Assembly (NCBI GenBank): GCA_030431975.1
Contig: JAUIHP010000002.1
Span: 62,001-126,000 of the forward strand
Direction: 5' to 3'
Source of the DNA: a bacterium
GTDB taxonomy: Bacteria; Eisenbacteria; RBG-16-71-46; CAIMUX01
Length of the DNA stretch: 64,000 bases
Both the position numbers and the translations under genes were made by a program. The notes under the pieces are model-generated. The model made no database searches. It saw only the letters and a program-made list of their open reading frames with translations, and was not told the DNA's origin. Position 1 is the first letter of the stretch; each line of letters opens with the position of its first letter. Shown piece after piece: positions 55,245 to 64,000 of this stretch.

Positions 55245-56435
55245 ATGCGGATCGCGATGCTTCTCGACAAACCCTTCCCCCCCGATCCCCGGGTGGCGAA
55301 TGAGATGCGGTCGCTCGCTCAGGGCGGTCACGAAGTGCACCTCGTCGCGCCGGAAGTCGATCGAAGCCGGCCACTGCGGGAAGCCTGGGAAGGAACCACC
55401 GTCCACCGCTTGCCGATCGACCGCAACTTCTACAAGAAGATGAGTGCGCTGGTCCTTCGGCTGCCGTTCTACCACCGGTTCTTTCGAAATGGGTTCGCCC
55501 CAATCGTCGAGGAGATTCAGGCCGACGCGATCCACGTTCACGATCTCCCGCTTCTCCGCGTCGGGCTGGAAATCGGAAACCGGCGGAGGATTCCGGTCGT
55601 GACCGACCTCCATGAGAATTATCCAGCTGCTGTCGCACTCTATGACTACGCACACCGGTGGCCAGGTCGGTGGCTCATCTCTATCGACCAATGGAGGCGA
55701 TACGAAGCCGAGGCCGTTCCCAGGGCCGACCACGTCATCACCGTCGTGCCCGAAGCCAACGAACGGCTGCTGGAAAGAGTCCCGGCCGAGCGCATCACCG
55801 TCGTTTCCAACACCGTCAACGTCGACGAATTCGAGGGCTTCGATCGGGACCCGGCGGTCGAGGAAGAATTCGGATCCCGGTTCACGATCGGTTATCTCGG
55901 AGGGTTCGATCGGCACCGCGGGCTGGAGACGGCGGTCGATGCCATGGCGAAGCTCGCCGCACAGGCCCCGGACTATCACCTCCTGTTGGTGGGTGACGGC
56001 GCGACGCGCAGGTCCCTGGAGGAACGGGTTCAAGCTCTCGGAATCGCGGACCGGGTATCGTTCGCGGGCTGGCAGCCGTTTCGCCGATTCCGTTCCTATG
56101 TAGCATCTTGCCGGGTCTGCCTCATTCCTCATCTGAAGACCGAGCACACGGACACAACCATCCCGCACAAGCTCTTCCACTACATGTTGCTGGAACGACC
56201 GGTCGTTTCTTCGAACTGCGCACCGCTGGAGCGTGTACTGCGTGAGACCGAAGCGGGTCTCGTCTATCCAAGCGGAGACGCCGACGCTCTGGCCCGGGTC
56301 GTTCGACAACTACGGGACGACGACCTGCGCGCGGGGATGGGAGAACGGGGCCGCCGCGCCGTTCTGGAGAGGTACAACTGGAAGGACACCGAGGCGGCTC
56401 TTCTCGGTGTCTACGAGTCATTGCAAGCAACGTGA
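55245..56435 (+). CDS. Family 4 (GT-B) glycosyltransferase
   Basis: Start ATG 55245, one base after the wecB stop; 396 residues. N-terminal domain (IAMLLDKPFPPDPRVANEMRSL, DAIHVHDLPLLRVGLEI, VVTDLHENYP), C-terminal GT-B donor domain (IGYLGGFDRHRGLETAVDAM, LLLVGDGATRRSLEERVQAL, GWQPFRRFRSYVASCRVCLIPH, IPHKLFHYMLLERPVV). It builds a surface polysaccharide, using a nucleotide-sugar donor. The stop overlaps the flippase start (GTGA). Confidence 0.92.
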   Translation: MRIAMLLDKPFPPDPRVANEMRSLAQGGHEVHLVAPEVDRSRPLREAWEGTTVHRLPIDRNFYKKMSALVLRLPFYHRFFRNGFAPIVEEIQADAIHVHDLPLLRVGLEIGNRRRIPVVTDLHENYPAAVALYDYAHRWPGRWLISIDQWRRYEAEAVPRADHVITVVPEANERLLERVPAERITVVSNTVNVDEFEGFDRDPAVEEEFGSRFTIGYLGGFDRHRGLETAVDAMAKLAAQAPDYHLLLVGDGATRRSLEERVQALGIADRVSFAGWQPFRRFRSYVASCRVCLIPHLKTEHTDTTIPHKLFHYMLLERPVVSSNCAPLERVLRETEAGLVYPSGDADALARVVRQLRDDDLRAGMGERGRRAVLERYNWKDTEAALLGVYESLQAT

Positions 56436-57877
56436 GCGTCCGCGACAACCTTCAAAAGATCGTAAGACACTCCGCCATCTACGGAGTGGCCGACTTCGTC
56501 GGGAAGATCGCCGGCTTCTTCCTCATCCCCTTCTATACGCGAAGCTTCGAAGAGTCCGTCTTCGGTGAGTTGATGGTTCTGTTTCTGTTCCAGACCCTGG
56601 GAGTCATGGTTCTGGGACTCGGCCAGGTCGGAACCCTGCTTCGCCACTACACCAACGCCGATTCCGATGACGAACGAAAACGCATTTTCACCGGAGTCCT
56701 GCTTCTGGTGATTCCAACGGTCATCGTTGTCGGACTGCTCAGTGCACCCGCCCTCGGGTGGCTGGCAGAACGCTTCCTGACCTCGAGAGAATCGGAAGGG
56801 CTGCTCCGTCTGCTTTGGATCGGAATCACCGCAAGGGCCATCACCGAACTGCCCATGACTCTGCTTCGTATCGAGGACCGCGCACGCTCCTATGCAGCGG
56901 TGAGTATCCTGCGTTTGCTCGTTTCGACCGGAGCCATTCTCTACTTGCTCCTGGCGCGAGACATGGGAATCCGGGGAGTCATCATCGGAGACGTGGTCGG
57001 CTCTGTGTTCGCGTTGCTCTTGCTCTTGCCGCGTATTCTGGGAAACCTCTCGTTGCGGCAAAGGCCTGACTTTTCGACCTACTTGAGCTTCGGCTGGCCC
57101 TATTCGGTCTCCAACTTGGGCTCATTCGCCCTCGTCGCCGTCGACAAGCTTTTCCTGGCCGGTCTCGATCAATTGGACGAAGCCGGGATCTACTCCCTGG
57201 GCGGCAAGGTCGCATCCATTCTCAGTGTGACGGTACTCAGTCCCTTCACGCTGGTCTGGGGACCGATGAGCTTTCGGATCGCAAAGGAAAACGATGAAGT
57301 TGAGGCGAAAAGGATCTATGCCCGCCTGCTCACATACTATGCCTTCGTCCTGATTGCCGTCGGACTCGGACTCTGGCTCCTGGCCCCGGAAGCGTTGCGA
57401 ATCGGCGGACCACCCGAGTACGCCGGGGCGATCACGGTCGTGCCCCTCCTTCTCGGATGTCAGGTCCTCTTCGGACTCTACCGACACTTTCAGGTCGGCG
57501 TCGCCGTGACCGATCACACGCCTTCTTTGGCCTCGTCGTTCTTGATTGCCGCCGCGGTCAACATCGGACTCAACGCCGTACTGGTTCCTCGTTACGGGAT
57601 GGTCGGGGCGGGAGTCGCCACTCTCCTCGCCTATGTGACGATGAATGCCATCGTTCTCATTCGCGCCCGCCGCTGGTATCCGATCCCCTACGAATGGAGT
57701 CGGCTGGTCGGTCTGCTCATCCTCTCGGTAGTCCTGGGGTCGGTCGTACTCTGGGCCAACCTGCCGGTGGTGGCTCGGTTGGGAGTATGGACGATTCTTC
57801 CGATCACAGCGTGGCTGACGACTCCCGAAGGCGAACGACGTTCCGCGCGGGAGTGGTTGGCGCGGCTGCGGCCGTGA
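56432..57877 (+). CDS. Wzx-type polysaccharide flippase
   Basis: 481 residues, GTG 56432 overlapping the GT4 stop. About 12-14 hydrophobic segments (VADFVGKIAGFFLIPFYTRSF, ELMVLFLFQTLGVMVLGLGQ, LFLAGLDQLDEAGIYSLGGKVASI, AAVNIGLNAVLVPRYGMVGAG, LIVSVVLGSVVLWA-type end) place it in the MOP/PST exporter family. It would flip lipid-linked oligosaccharide repeats across the inner membrane. It is the last gene of the HIT-wecB-GT4-flippase unit; the next gene is convergent. Confidence 0.93.
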   Translation: MSVRDNLQKIVRHSAIYGVADFVGKIAGFFLIPFYTRSFEESVFGELMVLFLFQTLGVMVLGLGQVGTLLRHYTNADSDDERKRIFTGVLLLVIPTVIVVGLLSAPALGWLAERFLTSRESEGLLRLLWIGITARAITELPMTLLRIEDRARSYAAVSILRLLVSTGAILYLLLARDMGIRGVIIGDVVGSVFALLLLLPRILGNLSLRQRPDFSTYLSFGWPYSVSNLGSFALVAVDKLFLAGLDQLDEAGIYSLGGKVASILSVTVLSPFTLVWGPMSFRIAKENDEVEAKRIYARLLTYYAFVLIAVGLGLWLLAPEALRIGGPPEYAGAITVVPLLLGCQVLFGLYRHFQVGVAVTDHTPSLASSFLIAAAVNIGLNAVLVPRYGMVGAGVATLLAYVTMNAIVLIRARRWYPIPYEWSRLVGLLILSVVLGSVVLWANLPVVARLGVWTILPITAWLTTPEGERRSAREWLARLRP

Positions 57878-57939
57878 GGGAACCGACCGGGGCCGGGGGA
57901 TACTCCGTTTCGCGCCGAACCTGCCGGGACTTCGCGCGG

Positions 57940-60510
57940 TCAGCTTTGGGACGGCTCTCCCGCAGCGCCCTCGTGGCTGGTCTCTCTTCGGCGACGCAGG
58001 TGCTGGATCAACGTCAGCGCAAGCAATCCGAGAAAGAGCCCCCAGCCTGCGCGGACGAGGGTCGCGGCCTGGGTGCGAGCTTCGCTGCGGAAGTTGAGTT
58101 CCAACAAGTGGCTCCCCTCCGGAACGACTACTGATCGCAGGACGTGATTGGCCGGATAGATCGGGACTTCCGCGCCGTCCAGGGTCGCGTGCCAGCCGGG
58201 TTCGTAGAAGGTTTCGCTCATGACGATGAGCGACTGCCCCTCGGCCTCGACATTCCAACGTAGCCGATGCACTCCCCGTTCCAGGAGCTCGACGCGCGCC
58301 GGGGCGTAGTCTCCTTCCTTGGGAACGGATTCGCCGGAGAAGTAGGCCACCGCGCGAGGATCGAACGTGGCGTCGCCCAGTCTTGTTAGAACGGACCGTC
58401 CGTCGCTTTCGTGAACGGCCCGGGCGGCCGACCAGGCGGAACCGGGCGTCGGCGGAAGCGGATAGACGAAACCGTCCCGCCCTCCCCCGGAGTAAACCGG
58501 CTCGGCACCGACCTGCACAGGCTGCGGCGCGACCAGGTACTGCACGTTGAGCATGCTGAGAACGCCGGGGGCGGTCAGGATCCCGGACTCGATGAGGTCG
58601 TCATAGCGGCGAAGTTTGGCCGGCTGATAGCCGCCGACCGATTCCAGGCCAGCCGTGGTGAAGCTGTTGGATCTGAAATGAGGATTCACGGGAAAGATTC
58701 GGAACGGCCCGGGCTGCTCGGCGAGAAAGCGGCTCGCTCCCGGGAGTGGGATCAGCTGCTCGGCCGTGATCTTGGGCTGCGGATCATAGAAATCCAAGTC
58801 GACGATCCAGACGTCGAGAACAGCGAGAAAGCCGACCGCGAGCGCCGCGCCGAGGGAACGAAACCGCGGCGGCGCCGCCTTGATCGTTCCCCAAACCGCC
58901 ACGACGGCGAACAGGACGAAGAGGAACCCGTGAGCCAAAGTCCCGCTCAGCAGGCTCATCCGCTGCGCCTTGAGTTGCGCCAACGACCCTGCAAACCGCT
59001 CTGCCTCCCCCGGCCGTACCATCGCCGAGGGGTCTCCGTAGATCCCGCGGGTGACGAGCAGAATCAGCACCCAGAGAGCAACCAGACCGCCCACGACCAG
59101 GCCGAGCCGAGCCGGACTGAGCCAGGCCGAGACCGGCGGAGATCCGTGCTTCCTTTCGTCACGCCGTTTCTTCCTGGATGGGCCGGAGTCGTTCGCGGCC
59201 GCTCCGGACGCCGGTTCCCCTCCGCTTCTTCCGCTGGAGATCGTCGCCCATTGCCCGACCGTTTCGATCCCGCTGGCGATGAGATAGGCCAGGGTCAGCG
59301 GGATCAGGCTGTAGATCATGGAGGGCACGCGGAAGCGATCGAAGAGCGGGAGGAAGTCATAGAGCGGTCGGTAGAGAGCCGCGAAATTCCGCCCGAAACC
59401 GATGAGGAGAAGAAGGACACTGACCGCGAACCAAATCCAACGCTCGCGGCGGCGCCCTTTCCACAAACCGAGCGCCGAGAGCAGCAGGGCGAGGATTCCG
59501 AAGTAATGGCTCGACTGAGTGAAAGGCAGGCGGCCCCAATAGGTCGCGCCCTCCAGTCCGTACCACGCCGGGAAGAAGAACGTGATCCACTCCCGGGGCG
59601 GGAAAGACCAGTTCGTCGCGTACTCCCAACCGGTACTTCCTCCGGCCTCACCTTCCGCGGAGAGCACACTCGCGGCGCCGCGAATGGAGTGGTGCATGTA
59701 TTCCTGGATTTCCAGGTACGGCTCGGCCACCAAAGCCAAAGCCAGAATCGCCGCCAGCACACCGTAGGCGAGGATGCGAATCCCCGTCATTCCCAACCAC
59801 CGGGTTCGGGCATCGAGAATGGCCCGTCCGATGAAGTAGACCAGGCAAATCATGGCCACGTAGTAGGCGATCTGCGGATGATTGGCCCAGGCCAGCAGAG
59901 CACCGAGATAACCTAGAAAAAGAGCCGGCAACGGTCCGGGCCGAGAGAGAAGCCAATCAAACGCCCACAGCACTCCCGGCGCGATGGCGAGCGCTTCGAG
60001 TTTGGTCGAATGCCCCGCCGCGACCAGTCCCGGAAAGTACGGCGTCATGGAATAGAGCAAGGCTCCGGCGGCGGCCGCGGGCACGGAGAACCCCTGCCGC
60101 AGGAGAAACGCGAGGGTTAGGACCCCGGCCAATCCGAACAGAATCACGTAGCGAATACCGCGATTCCCGGAGAAAAGAACCAGAAACTGACCGAGGACGT
60201 TGCTGTCCGGCCTCGGGATGTAGAGGAAGCTGCCGTAGGCGGGCATTCCAGAGAGGATGTGGGGAAACCACTCCGGGCGGGTTCCGAGTTCAGCCTCGGT
60301 CGAGAGGGCCCAATCCCCGACAGGGCTGTGTGCGACCGTGTCCGGCGCCGGCGGCTCCCAGCCGCGAAAGACCATCGTCGCGTAGAACAGAAGGGGCGCC
60401 AGGATGAGGACGGCGACCGCGATCCCGACGTGTCGGGCCGATCTCGTTGTCGAATTCAAACGACCTGGGCTCCTTCCTTCGGTAGTCGGTCGCGAAGTAT
60501 AGGGCAGCAT
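57940..60510 (-). CDS. YfhO-family polytopic membrane protein
   Basis: Start ATG 60510, with AGGAGG seven bases upstream; longer frames add an unlikely 72 residues. 856 residues: a long membrane N-terminal part (LAPLLFYATMVFRGW, YVILFGLAGVLTLAFLL, GLVAAGHSTKLEALAIAPGVLWAF, YVAMICLVYFIGRAIL, FAVSVLLLLIGFGRNFAALYRPL) and a C-terminal soluble part (MSETFYEPGWHATLDGAEVPIYPANHVLRSVVVPEGSH). The tail WHATLDGAEVPI matches YfhO-like putative glycosyltransferases (GT-C-type architecture). Function unproven; probably works with the polysaccharide genes. On the minus strand between two plus-strand operons. Confidence 0.88.
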   Translation of the reverse strand: MLPYTSRPTTEGRSPGRLNSTTRSARHVGIAVAVLILAPLLFYATMVFRGWEPPAPDTVAHSPVGDWALSTEAELGTRPEWFPHILSGMPAYGSFLYIPRPDSNVLGQFLVLFSGNRGIRYVILFGLAGVLTLAFLLRQGFSVPAAAAGALLYSMTPYFPGLVAAGHSTKLEALAIAPGVLWAFDWLLSRPGPLPALFLGYLGALLAWANHPQIAYYVAMICLVYFIGRAILDARTRWLGMTGIRILAYGVLAAILALALVAEPYLEIQEYMHHSIRGAASVLSAEGEAGGSTGWEYATNWSFPPREWITFFFPAWYGLEGATYWGRLPFTQSSHYFGILALLLSALGLWKGRRRERWIWFAVSVLLLLIGFGRNFAALYRPLYDFLPLFDRFRVPSMIYSLIPLTLAYLIASGIETVGQWATISSGRSGGEPASGAAANDSGPSRKKRRDERKHGSPPVSAWLSPARLGLVVGGLVALWVLILLVTRGIYGDPSAMVRPGEAERFAGSLAQLKAQRMSLLSGTLAHGFLFVLFAVVAVWGTIKAAPPRFRSLGAALAVGFLAVLDVWIVDLDFYDPQPKITAEQLIPLPGASRFLAEQPGPFRIFPVNPHFRSNSFTTAGLESVGGYQPAKLRRYDDLIESGILTAPGVLSMLNVQYLVAPQPVQVGAEPVYSGGGRDGFVYPLPPTPGSAWSAARAVHESDGRSVLTRLGDATFDPRAVAYFSGESVPKEGDYAPARVELLERGVHRLRWNVEAEGQSLIVMSETFYEPGWHATLDGAEVPIYPANHVLRSVVVPEGSHLLELNFRSEARTQAATLVRAGWGLFLGLLALTLIQHLRRRRETSHEGAAGEPSQS

Positions 60511-60655
60511 GGCTCCGCCTCCTAGTGGGCCGTAACCGAGGGCCTGGCCCTTGTGAATCGCCCGACCGTGTCCCGTGCGGGAAGCTTCCCTTGTTTGCTT
60601 GGAAGTGGGTCCGTACACTTCGGGGGTTGTCCAATCTCGGAGGATGGAGGCGGCG

Positions 60656-61738
60656 ATGGCAGAAGAACCCTTGGGCGTGGCCCTGATCGGGTGCGGCAAG
60701 ATCACGAAAAAGCACGTCGAGGTCATTCGCTCGATCGATCACCTCCGTCTGGCGGCGGTCTATGACGTCGACGAATCGCGGGCCCGCTCCATCGCCGACA
60801 CCGAGGAGGGTTGCCGCGTCCTCTCGGGACTCGACGAGATCCGCCGGGCCGATGACGTCTCCATCGGTGTCGTTTGCACACCGAGCGGACTCCACGCAGA
60901 GCATGGCGGCCTGCTCGCCCGGGCCGGCAAGCACGTCGTCGTCGAGAAGCCGATGGCCCTGCGGCTGGAACAGGCGGACGAACTCATCGAAGTCTGCGAC
61001 CGCTTCGGGGTCAAACTCTTCGTCGTCAAACAGAATCGCTACAACCGCCCCGTGCGCAAGGCGCGGGAAGCGGTCGAGAGCGGCCGCATCGGGCGAATCT
61101 TCCTTGGTGAAGTTCGTGTCCTCTGGCGACGCACGCAGGAGTACTACGACGCGGAGCCGTGGCGCGGAACCTGGGCCATGGACGGAGGCGTCCTCACCAA
61201 CCAGGCCAGCCATCACATCGATCTGCTCATCTGGATGATGGGCGATGTCGAGTCTGTCTACGCCAAGGGCCGTACGGTCGCCCACGACATCGAGGTCGAA
61301 GACACCGGTGTCGTCCTTCTGAAGTTTCGCCGCGGAGGACTGGGGACCGTTCAGGCCTCGACCTGCATCCAACCTCGGGACCTGGAAGGTTCGGTTCTTC
61401 TCTATGGAGATCGCGGGACCATCGAGATCGGTGGATTCGCCGCGAACGAGCTGCGCACATGGGAGTTCATCGACGAGGATCCGGGAGACGCAATGGTCAA
61501 GGACGAGTGGGGTCGCAACCCTGACGTCTTCGCCTACAGCCACCGGGAGTTCTATCTCGACGTCGTCGAAACGATCGAGAAGGGCCGGCACGCACTCATC
61601 GACGGAATCGAAGGACGCAAGTCGCTCGAAGTCATCAACGCCATCTACGAGTCCATGGAAACCGGGCGGGAAGTCTTTCTCCGCTTCGAACCGCGTCGCG
61701 GACGCCTCGGGCTCTCTCAGGAACAGCAGCCGAACTGA
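60656..61738 (+). CDS. Gfo/Idh/MocA-family oxidoreductase
   Basis: Start ATG 60656, with GGAGG five bases upstream (ATG 60644 is too close to its SD). 360 residues. Rossmann LGVALIGCGKITKKHVEVI, then VVCTPSGLHAEHGGLLARAGKHVVVEKPMAL (the EKP motif), KQNRYNRPVRKAREAV, GGVLTNQASHHIDLLIWMMG. It is an NAD(P)-dependent dehydrogenase of the WbpB/WlbA type, which oxidises C3 of UDP-GlcNAcA, or of other sugar nucleotides. The next gene, a DegT aminotransferase, would then use the 3-keto product. Part of the surface-sugar region. Confidence 0.9.
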   Translation: MAEEPLGVALIGCGKITKKHVEVIRSIDHLRLAAVYDVDESRARSIADTEEGCRVLSGLDEIRRADDVSIGVVCTPSGLHAEHGGLLARAGKHVVVEKPMALRLEQADELIEVCDRFGVKLFVVKQNRYNRPVRKAREAVESGRIGRIFLGEVRVLWRRTQEYYDAEPWRGTWAMDGGVLTNQASHHIDLLIWMMGDVESVYAKGRTVAHDIEVEDTGVVLLKFRRGGLGTVQASTCIQPRDLEGSVLLYGDRGTIEIGGFAANELRTWEFIDEDPGDAMVKDEWGRNPDVFAYSHREFYLDVVETIEKGRHALIDGIEGRKSLEVINAIYESMETGREVFLRFEPRRGRLGLSQEQQPN

Positions 61739-61786
61739 CACACATTCCCTCGACCCCCTCTTGGGCGGTCGGTAGGAGGTCTTCCC

Positions 61787-62890
61787 TTGGATATCCCTTT
61801 GTGCGACCTGAAAGCCCAGTACGCCTCGATCGCGGATGAGGTCGACCCGAAAGTCCGCGAGGTCATCGCTTCCACCCGCTACATCGGCGGTCCTGAGGTC
61901 AGCGGCTTCGAAAAGGAGTTCGCCGAGTTTTCGCAGAGCCCGCACTGCGTCGGGGTCGCATCAGGAACGGCCGCACTTCACCTTGCCTTCATCGGAGCGG
62001 GGATGGAACCGGGAGACGAAGTCATCACCGTCTCCCACACCTTCATCGCAACCGCGGAACCGATCGCCCCGCTCGGTGGCAAAGTGCGATTCGTCGACAT
62101 TGACGAAGACACCTACAACATGGACGTCTCGCAGATCGAGAACGCGATCACCGAAAAGACGAAGATCCTGCTTCCGGTTCACCTCTACGGACAACCGGTC
62201 GACATGGATCCGATCCTCGAGATCGCGGAGAAGCACGATCTGACTGTCATCGAGGACGCAGCCCAGGCCCACGGCGCGGTCTACAAGGGAGAGCGCGTCT
62301 GCGGATCGATGGGCGCTCTGGCCACCTTCAGCTTCTATCCGGGAAAGAACCTGGGCGCGTACGGAGACGCCGGCGCCATCCTCGCAAAGGACGCCGCGGT
62401 GGCGGATCGGATGAACCGTCTGGCCAACCATGGTCGGGCCGACAAGTACCTGCACGACGAGGAGGGATACAACTTCCGGCTCGATGCGCTGCAGGCGGCC
62501 ATTCTTCGGATCAAACTACGCCACCTGTCCTCGTGGACCGAAGAACGTCGCCGGGTCGCCGCCCTCTATCAGGAACGGCTTTCCGGTTTGAGCGGAGTCA
62601 TCGCTCCCAAGGTCGCATCGTTTGCCAATCCGGTCTGGCACCTCTACGTGATTCGGGTACCGGAACGCGATCGCGTTCTGCAGGGCCTGCGCGACTCTGG
62701 CATCGACGCGGGCGTTCACTATCCGGTTCCCCTGCATCTGCAGCCGGCCTACCGCTATCTCGGATACGAGGAAGGATCGCTTCCGGTCACGGAGAAAGTG
62801 GCAAAGGAGATCCTCTCACTCCCGATCTTCCCGGAGATGACCGAGGCGCAGGTCGACCGCGTCGTGACCACACTGAAGTCCCTGCTCTAG
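61787..62890 (+). CDS. DegT/DnrJ/EryC1/StrS-family sugar aminotransferase
   Basis: 367 residues, start TTG 61787 with GGAGG upstream. PLP-binding lysine in SFYPGKNLGAYGDAGA; ASGTAALHLAFIGAGMEPGDEVI, THTFIATAEPI-type VSHTFIATAEPIAPLG, EDAAQAHGAVYKG and RLDALQAAILRIKL. It transfers an amino group to a keto-sugar nucleotide (WbpE/WlbC type if paired with the preceding oxidoreductase). Gap of 48 bases from that gene and a shared strand suggest an operon. Confidence 0.94.
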   Translation: MDIPLCDLKAQYASIADEVDPKVREVIASTRYIGGPEVSGFEKEFAEFSQSPHCVGVASGTAALHLAFIGAGMEPGDEVITVSHTFIATAEPIAPLGGKVRFVDIDEDTYNMDVSQIENAITEKTKILLPVHLYGQPVDMDPILEIAEKHDLTVIEDAAQAHGAVYKGERVCGSMGALATFSFYPGKNLGAYGDAGAILAKDAAVADRMNRLANHGRADKYLHDEEGYNFRLDALQAAILRIKLRHLSSWTEERRRVAALYQERLSGLSGVIAPKVASFANPVWHLYVIRVPERDRVLQGLRDSGIDAGVHYPVPLHLQPAYRYLGYEEGSLPVTEKVAKEILSLPIFPEMTEAQVDRVVTTLKSLL

Positions 62891-62904
62891 GGTCCCGTCG
62901 AACG

Positions 62905-63438
62905 GTGGTCGAAGAGCCGCGCAGCCGCGATCGAACTCCCGAAGAGGGTCCGCTTTCGCCGGACCCTTTTCCTCTGCACGCCGTCCTCGACAACATTCGA
63001 AGCGCGTTCAATGTCGGCTCGATCTTCCGAACGTCCGAGGCCGCGCGGTTGGATCACCTCCACCTTTGTGGAATCACCGCGAGTCCCCCGCACGAACAGT
63101 TGGAGAAGACCGCACTCGGCACCTCGTTCCGCGTGCCGTGGACGCATCACCTCCACACCCGGGATGCGGTTCGATCCCTCCAAGCCTCGGGAGTTACGGT
63201 CGTGGCTCTCGAGTTGCGGGAAGACGCCACTCCCATCTATGAACTCGACCTCGATGCACCGCTCGCACTCGTCTTCGGGCATGAGGTCGCAGGAGTCGAT
63301 CCGGAGGTGTTGAAGATCGTAGACGCGGTGGCTGCCCTTCCGATGCACGGACGGAAGAACTCGTTGAACGTCGCAGTCAGCTTCGGGATTGCGGTCTTCG
63401 AGACGCTGCGCCGCTGGGACGCCGCGATCCGTTCCTAG
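62905..63438 (+). CDS. SpoU/TrmH-family RNA ribose methyltransferase
   Basis: Start GTG 62905, 14 bases after the DegT stop; the longest frame runs into DegT and is rejected. 177 residues. The SPOUT knot is clear: LDNIRSAFNVGSIFRTSEAA, ALVFGHEVAGV, IPMHG-type ALPMHGRKNSLNVAVSFGIAVFE. Methylates 2'-OH of a tRNA or rRNA nucleotide using SAM. Substrate not readable. It is a housekeeping gene that ends the surface-sugar operon by position. Confidence 0.9.
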   Translation: MVEEPRSRDRTPEEGPLSPDPFPLHAVLDNIRSAFNVGSIFRTSEAARLDHLHLCGITASPPHEQLEKTALGTSFRVPWTHHLHTRDAVRSLQASGVTVVALELREDATPIYELDLDAPLALVFGHEVAGVDPEVLKIVDAVAALPMHGRKNSLNVAVSFGIAVFETLRRWDAAIRS

Positions 63439-63462
63439 CCCGATCTACTGCCGCTGGGAGAT

Positions 63463-64000
63463 CTAGTGGAACGGCTCCCAGCGGGGAGCCCAGCCCGGAG
63501 CCAGGTCGTAGAACCGCGTGTCCGGCCTCTCATAGGCGTCTGACGGCTCTCCGACGGCCTTGCCCAGAACAACGGTGACATTGTCCGGTGCGCCGGCGGC
63601 CAGCGCGGCCTGGATCATCCAATCGACCGCCTTCTCCGGCTCGGACTCCGTGACCATTTCGGCCAGGGTCTCGTCGTGGACCGTCTTGGTCAAACCATCC
63701 GTGACCAGAAGGATGCAATCATCGGGTTGCAGTCGAAGGTACCCGTAGAGGATGTCCGGATGCTGCTTCGGACAGACACCCACGCAGCGTGTCAGGACGT
63801 TGCTCGTCGGATGCTCCTCGGCTTCCTCCGGATCGAGACGTCCTTCCTTGACGAGTTCCTGGGCCACGGTGTGGTCGATGGTGACCTGGGACCAGATGCC
63901 CTTCCGAAACCAGTAGAGGCGAGTGTCGCCGACATGACCAAGGTGCACCATGTCGTCGCGAACTTCGACGGCGGTCAGCGTCGTACCCATCTCCTGAAGT
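63463..64000 (-). CDS. PP2C-family Ser/Thr phosphatase, C-terminal part
   Basis: The frame is open through the window end, so the N-terminus is missing. The visible 179 residues contain the PP2C motifs: EMGTTLTAVEVR, HLGHVGDTRLYWFR, QVTIDHTVAQELV, LTRCVGV, DDCILLVTDGLTKTV, AGAPDNVTVVL, including the metal-ligand aspartates. Ends in a non-conserved tail (TRFYDLAPGWAPRWEPFH). Reverses Hanks-type kinase phosphorylation. The Met at 63990 is internal to a GTT/MGTT motif and is not the start. Confidence 0.92.
   Translation of the reverse strand, partial: LQEMGTTLTAVEVRDDMVHLGHVGDTRLYWFRKGIWSQVTIDHTVAQELVKEGRLDPEEAEEHPTSNVLTRCVGVCPKQHPDILYGYLRLQPDDCILLVTDGLTKTVHDETLAEMVTESEPEKAVDWMIQAALAAGAPDNVTVVLGKAVGEPSDAYERPDTRFYDLAPGWAPRWEPFH

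Overview
The window is GC-rich DNA from a Gram-negative-type bacterium. The best guess is a lineage in or near the FCB group (Candidatus Eisenbacteria, Krumholzibacteriota, Latescibacterota or similar). This rests on four very large secreted proteins ending in FlgD/T9SS-like sorting tails ('PNP' motif, a 'V.D..GR.V' strand, 'G.Y' near the end), together with ExbB/ExbD, Tat-exported redox enzymes, HflKC and a lysine-rich histone H1-like protein. There are no insertion sequences, phage genes or CRISPR arrays; it reads as ordinary chromosome. The taxonomic placement is inference.

Layout. 1-6.5 kb: end of a homocysteine methyltransferase/MTHFR fusion, two TPR proteins, a broken lipoprotein gene, a slipin-NfeD pair and proline dehydrogenase. 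6.7-14.4 kb: a 1571-residue secreted metalloprotease-like protein and three small or low-complexity exported proteins; the last has a long structured leader and a perfect terminator. 14.8-18.8 kb: GT2 glycosyltransferase, Nudix hydrolase, acyl-CoA dehydrogenase, DUF2231 membrane protein. 19.2-28.9 kb: nitrogen-oxide respiration block. A leftward operon napD-napA-napB-napF-unknown faces a rightward tetraheme cytochrome-FeS-NrfD quinol module, followed by MOSC, Ric/YtfE and a TetR regulator with a perfect palindromic operator. 29-34.5 kb: two divergent exported proteins sharing one regulatory region. 34.8-48.2 kb: hflKC, S9 peptidase, ahcY, an M50-like protease, glnS, tRNA-Glu, a BNR-repeat exported protein, rarA and galE. 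48.2-53.3 kb: a candidate structured ncRNA, a histone H1-like gene with a CheY-like regulator behind a sigma-54-type promoter, and an operon exbB-exbD-NtrB-type kinase-NtrC-type activator. 53.5-64 kb: surface polysaccharide genes (HIT, WecB-type epimerase, GT4, Wzx-type flippase, YfhO-like membrane protein, Gfo/Idh oxidoreductase, DegT aminotransferase), a TrmH-family methyltransferase and the C-terminal part of a PP2C phosphatase.

How the parts may work together. The nap block has no NapC or NapGH. The divergent cytochrome/FeS/NrfD trio is the obvious candidate to carry electrons from quinol to NapA, through a NapB that has become a tandem duplicate with four haem sites. MOSC, Ric and TetR next door fit molybdenum-cofactor handling and nitrosative-stress repair. 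In the sigma-54 block, a proton-channel pair is in one apparent transcription unit with a soluble sensor kinase and a GAFTGA activator. The nearest sigma-54-type promoter reads into a regulator plus a DNA-compacting protein. These functional links are inferred from position and sequence motifs, not demonstrated.
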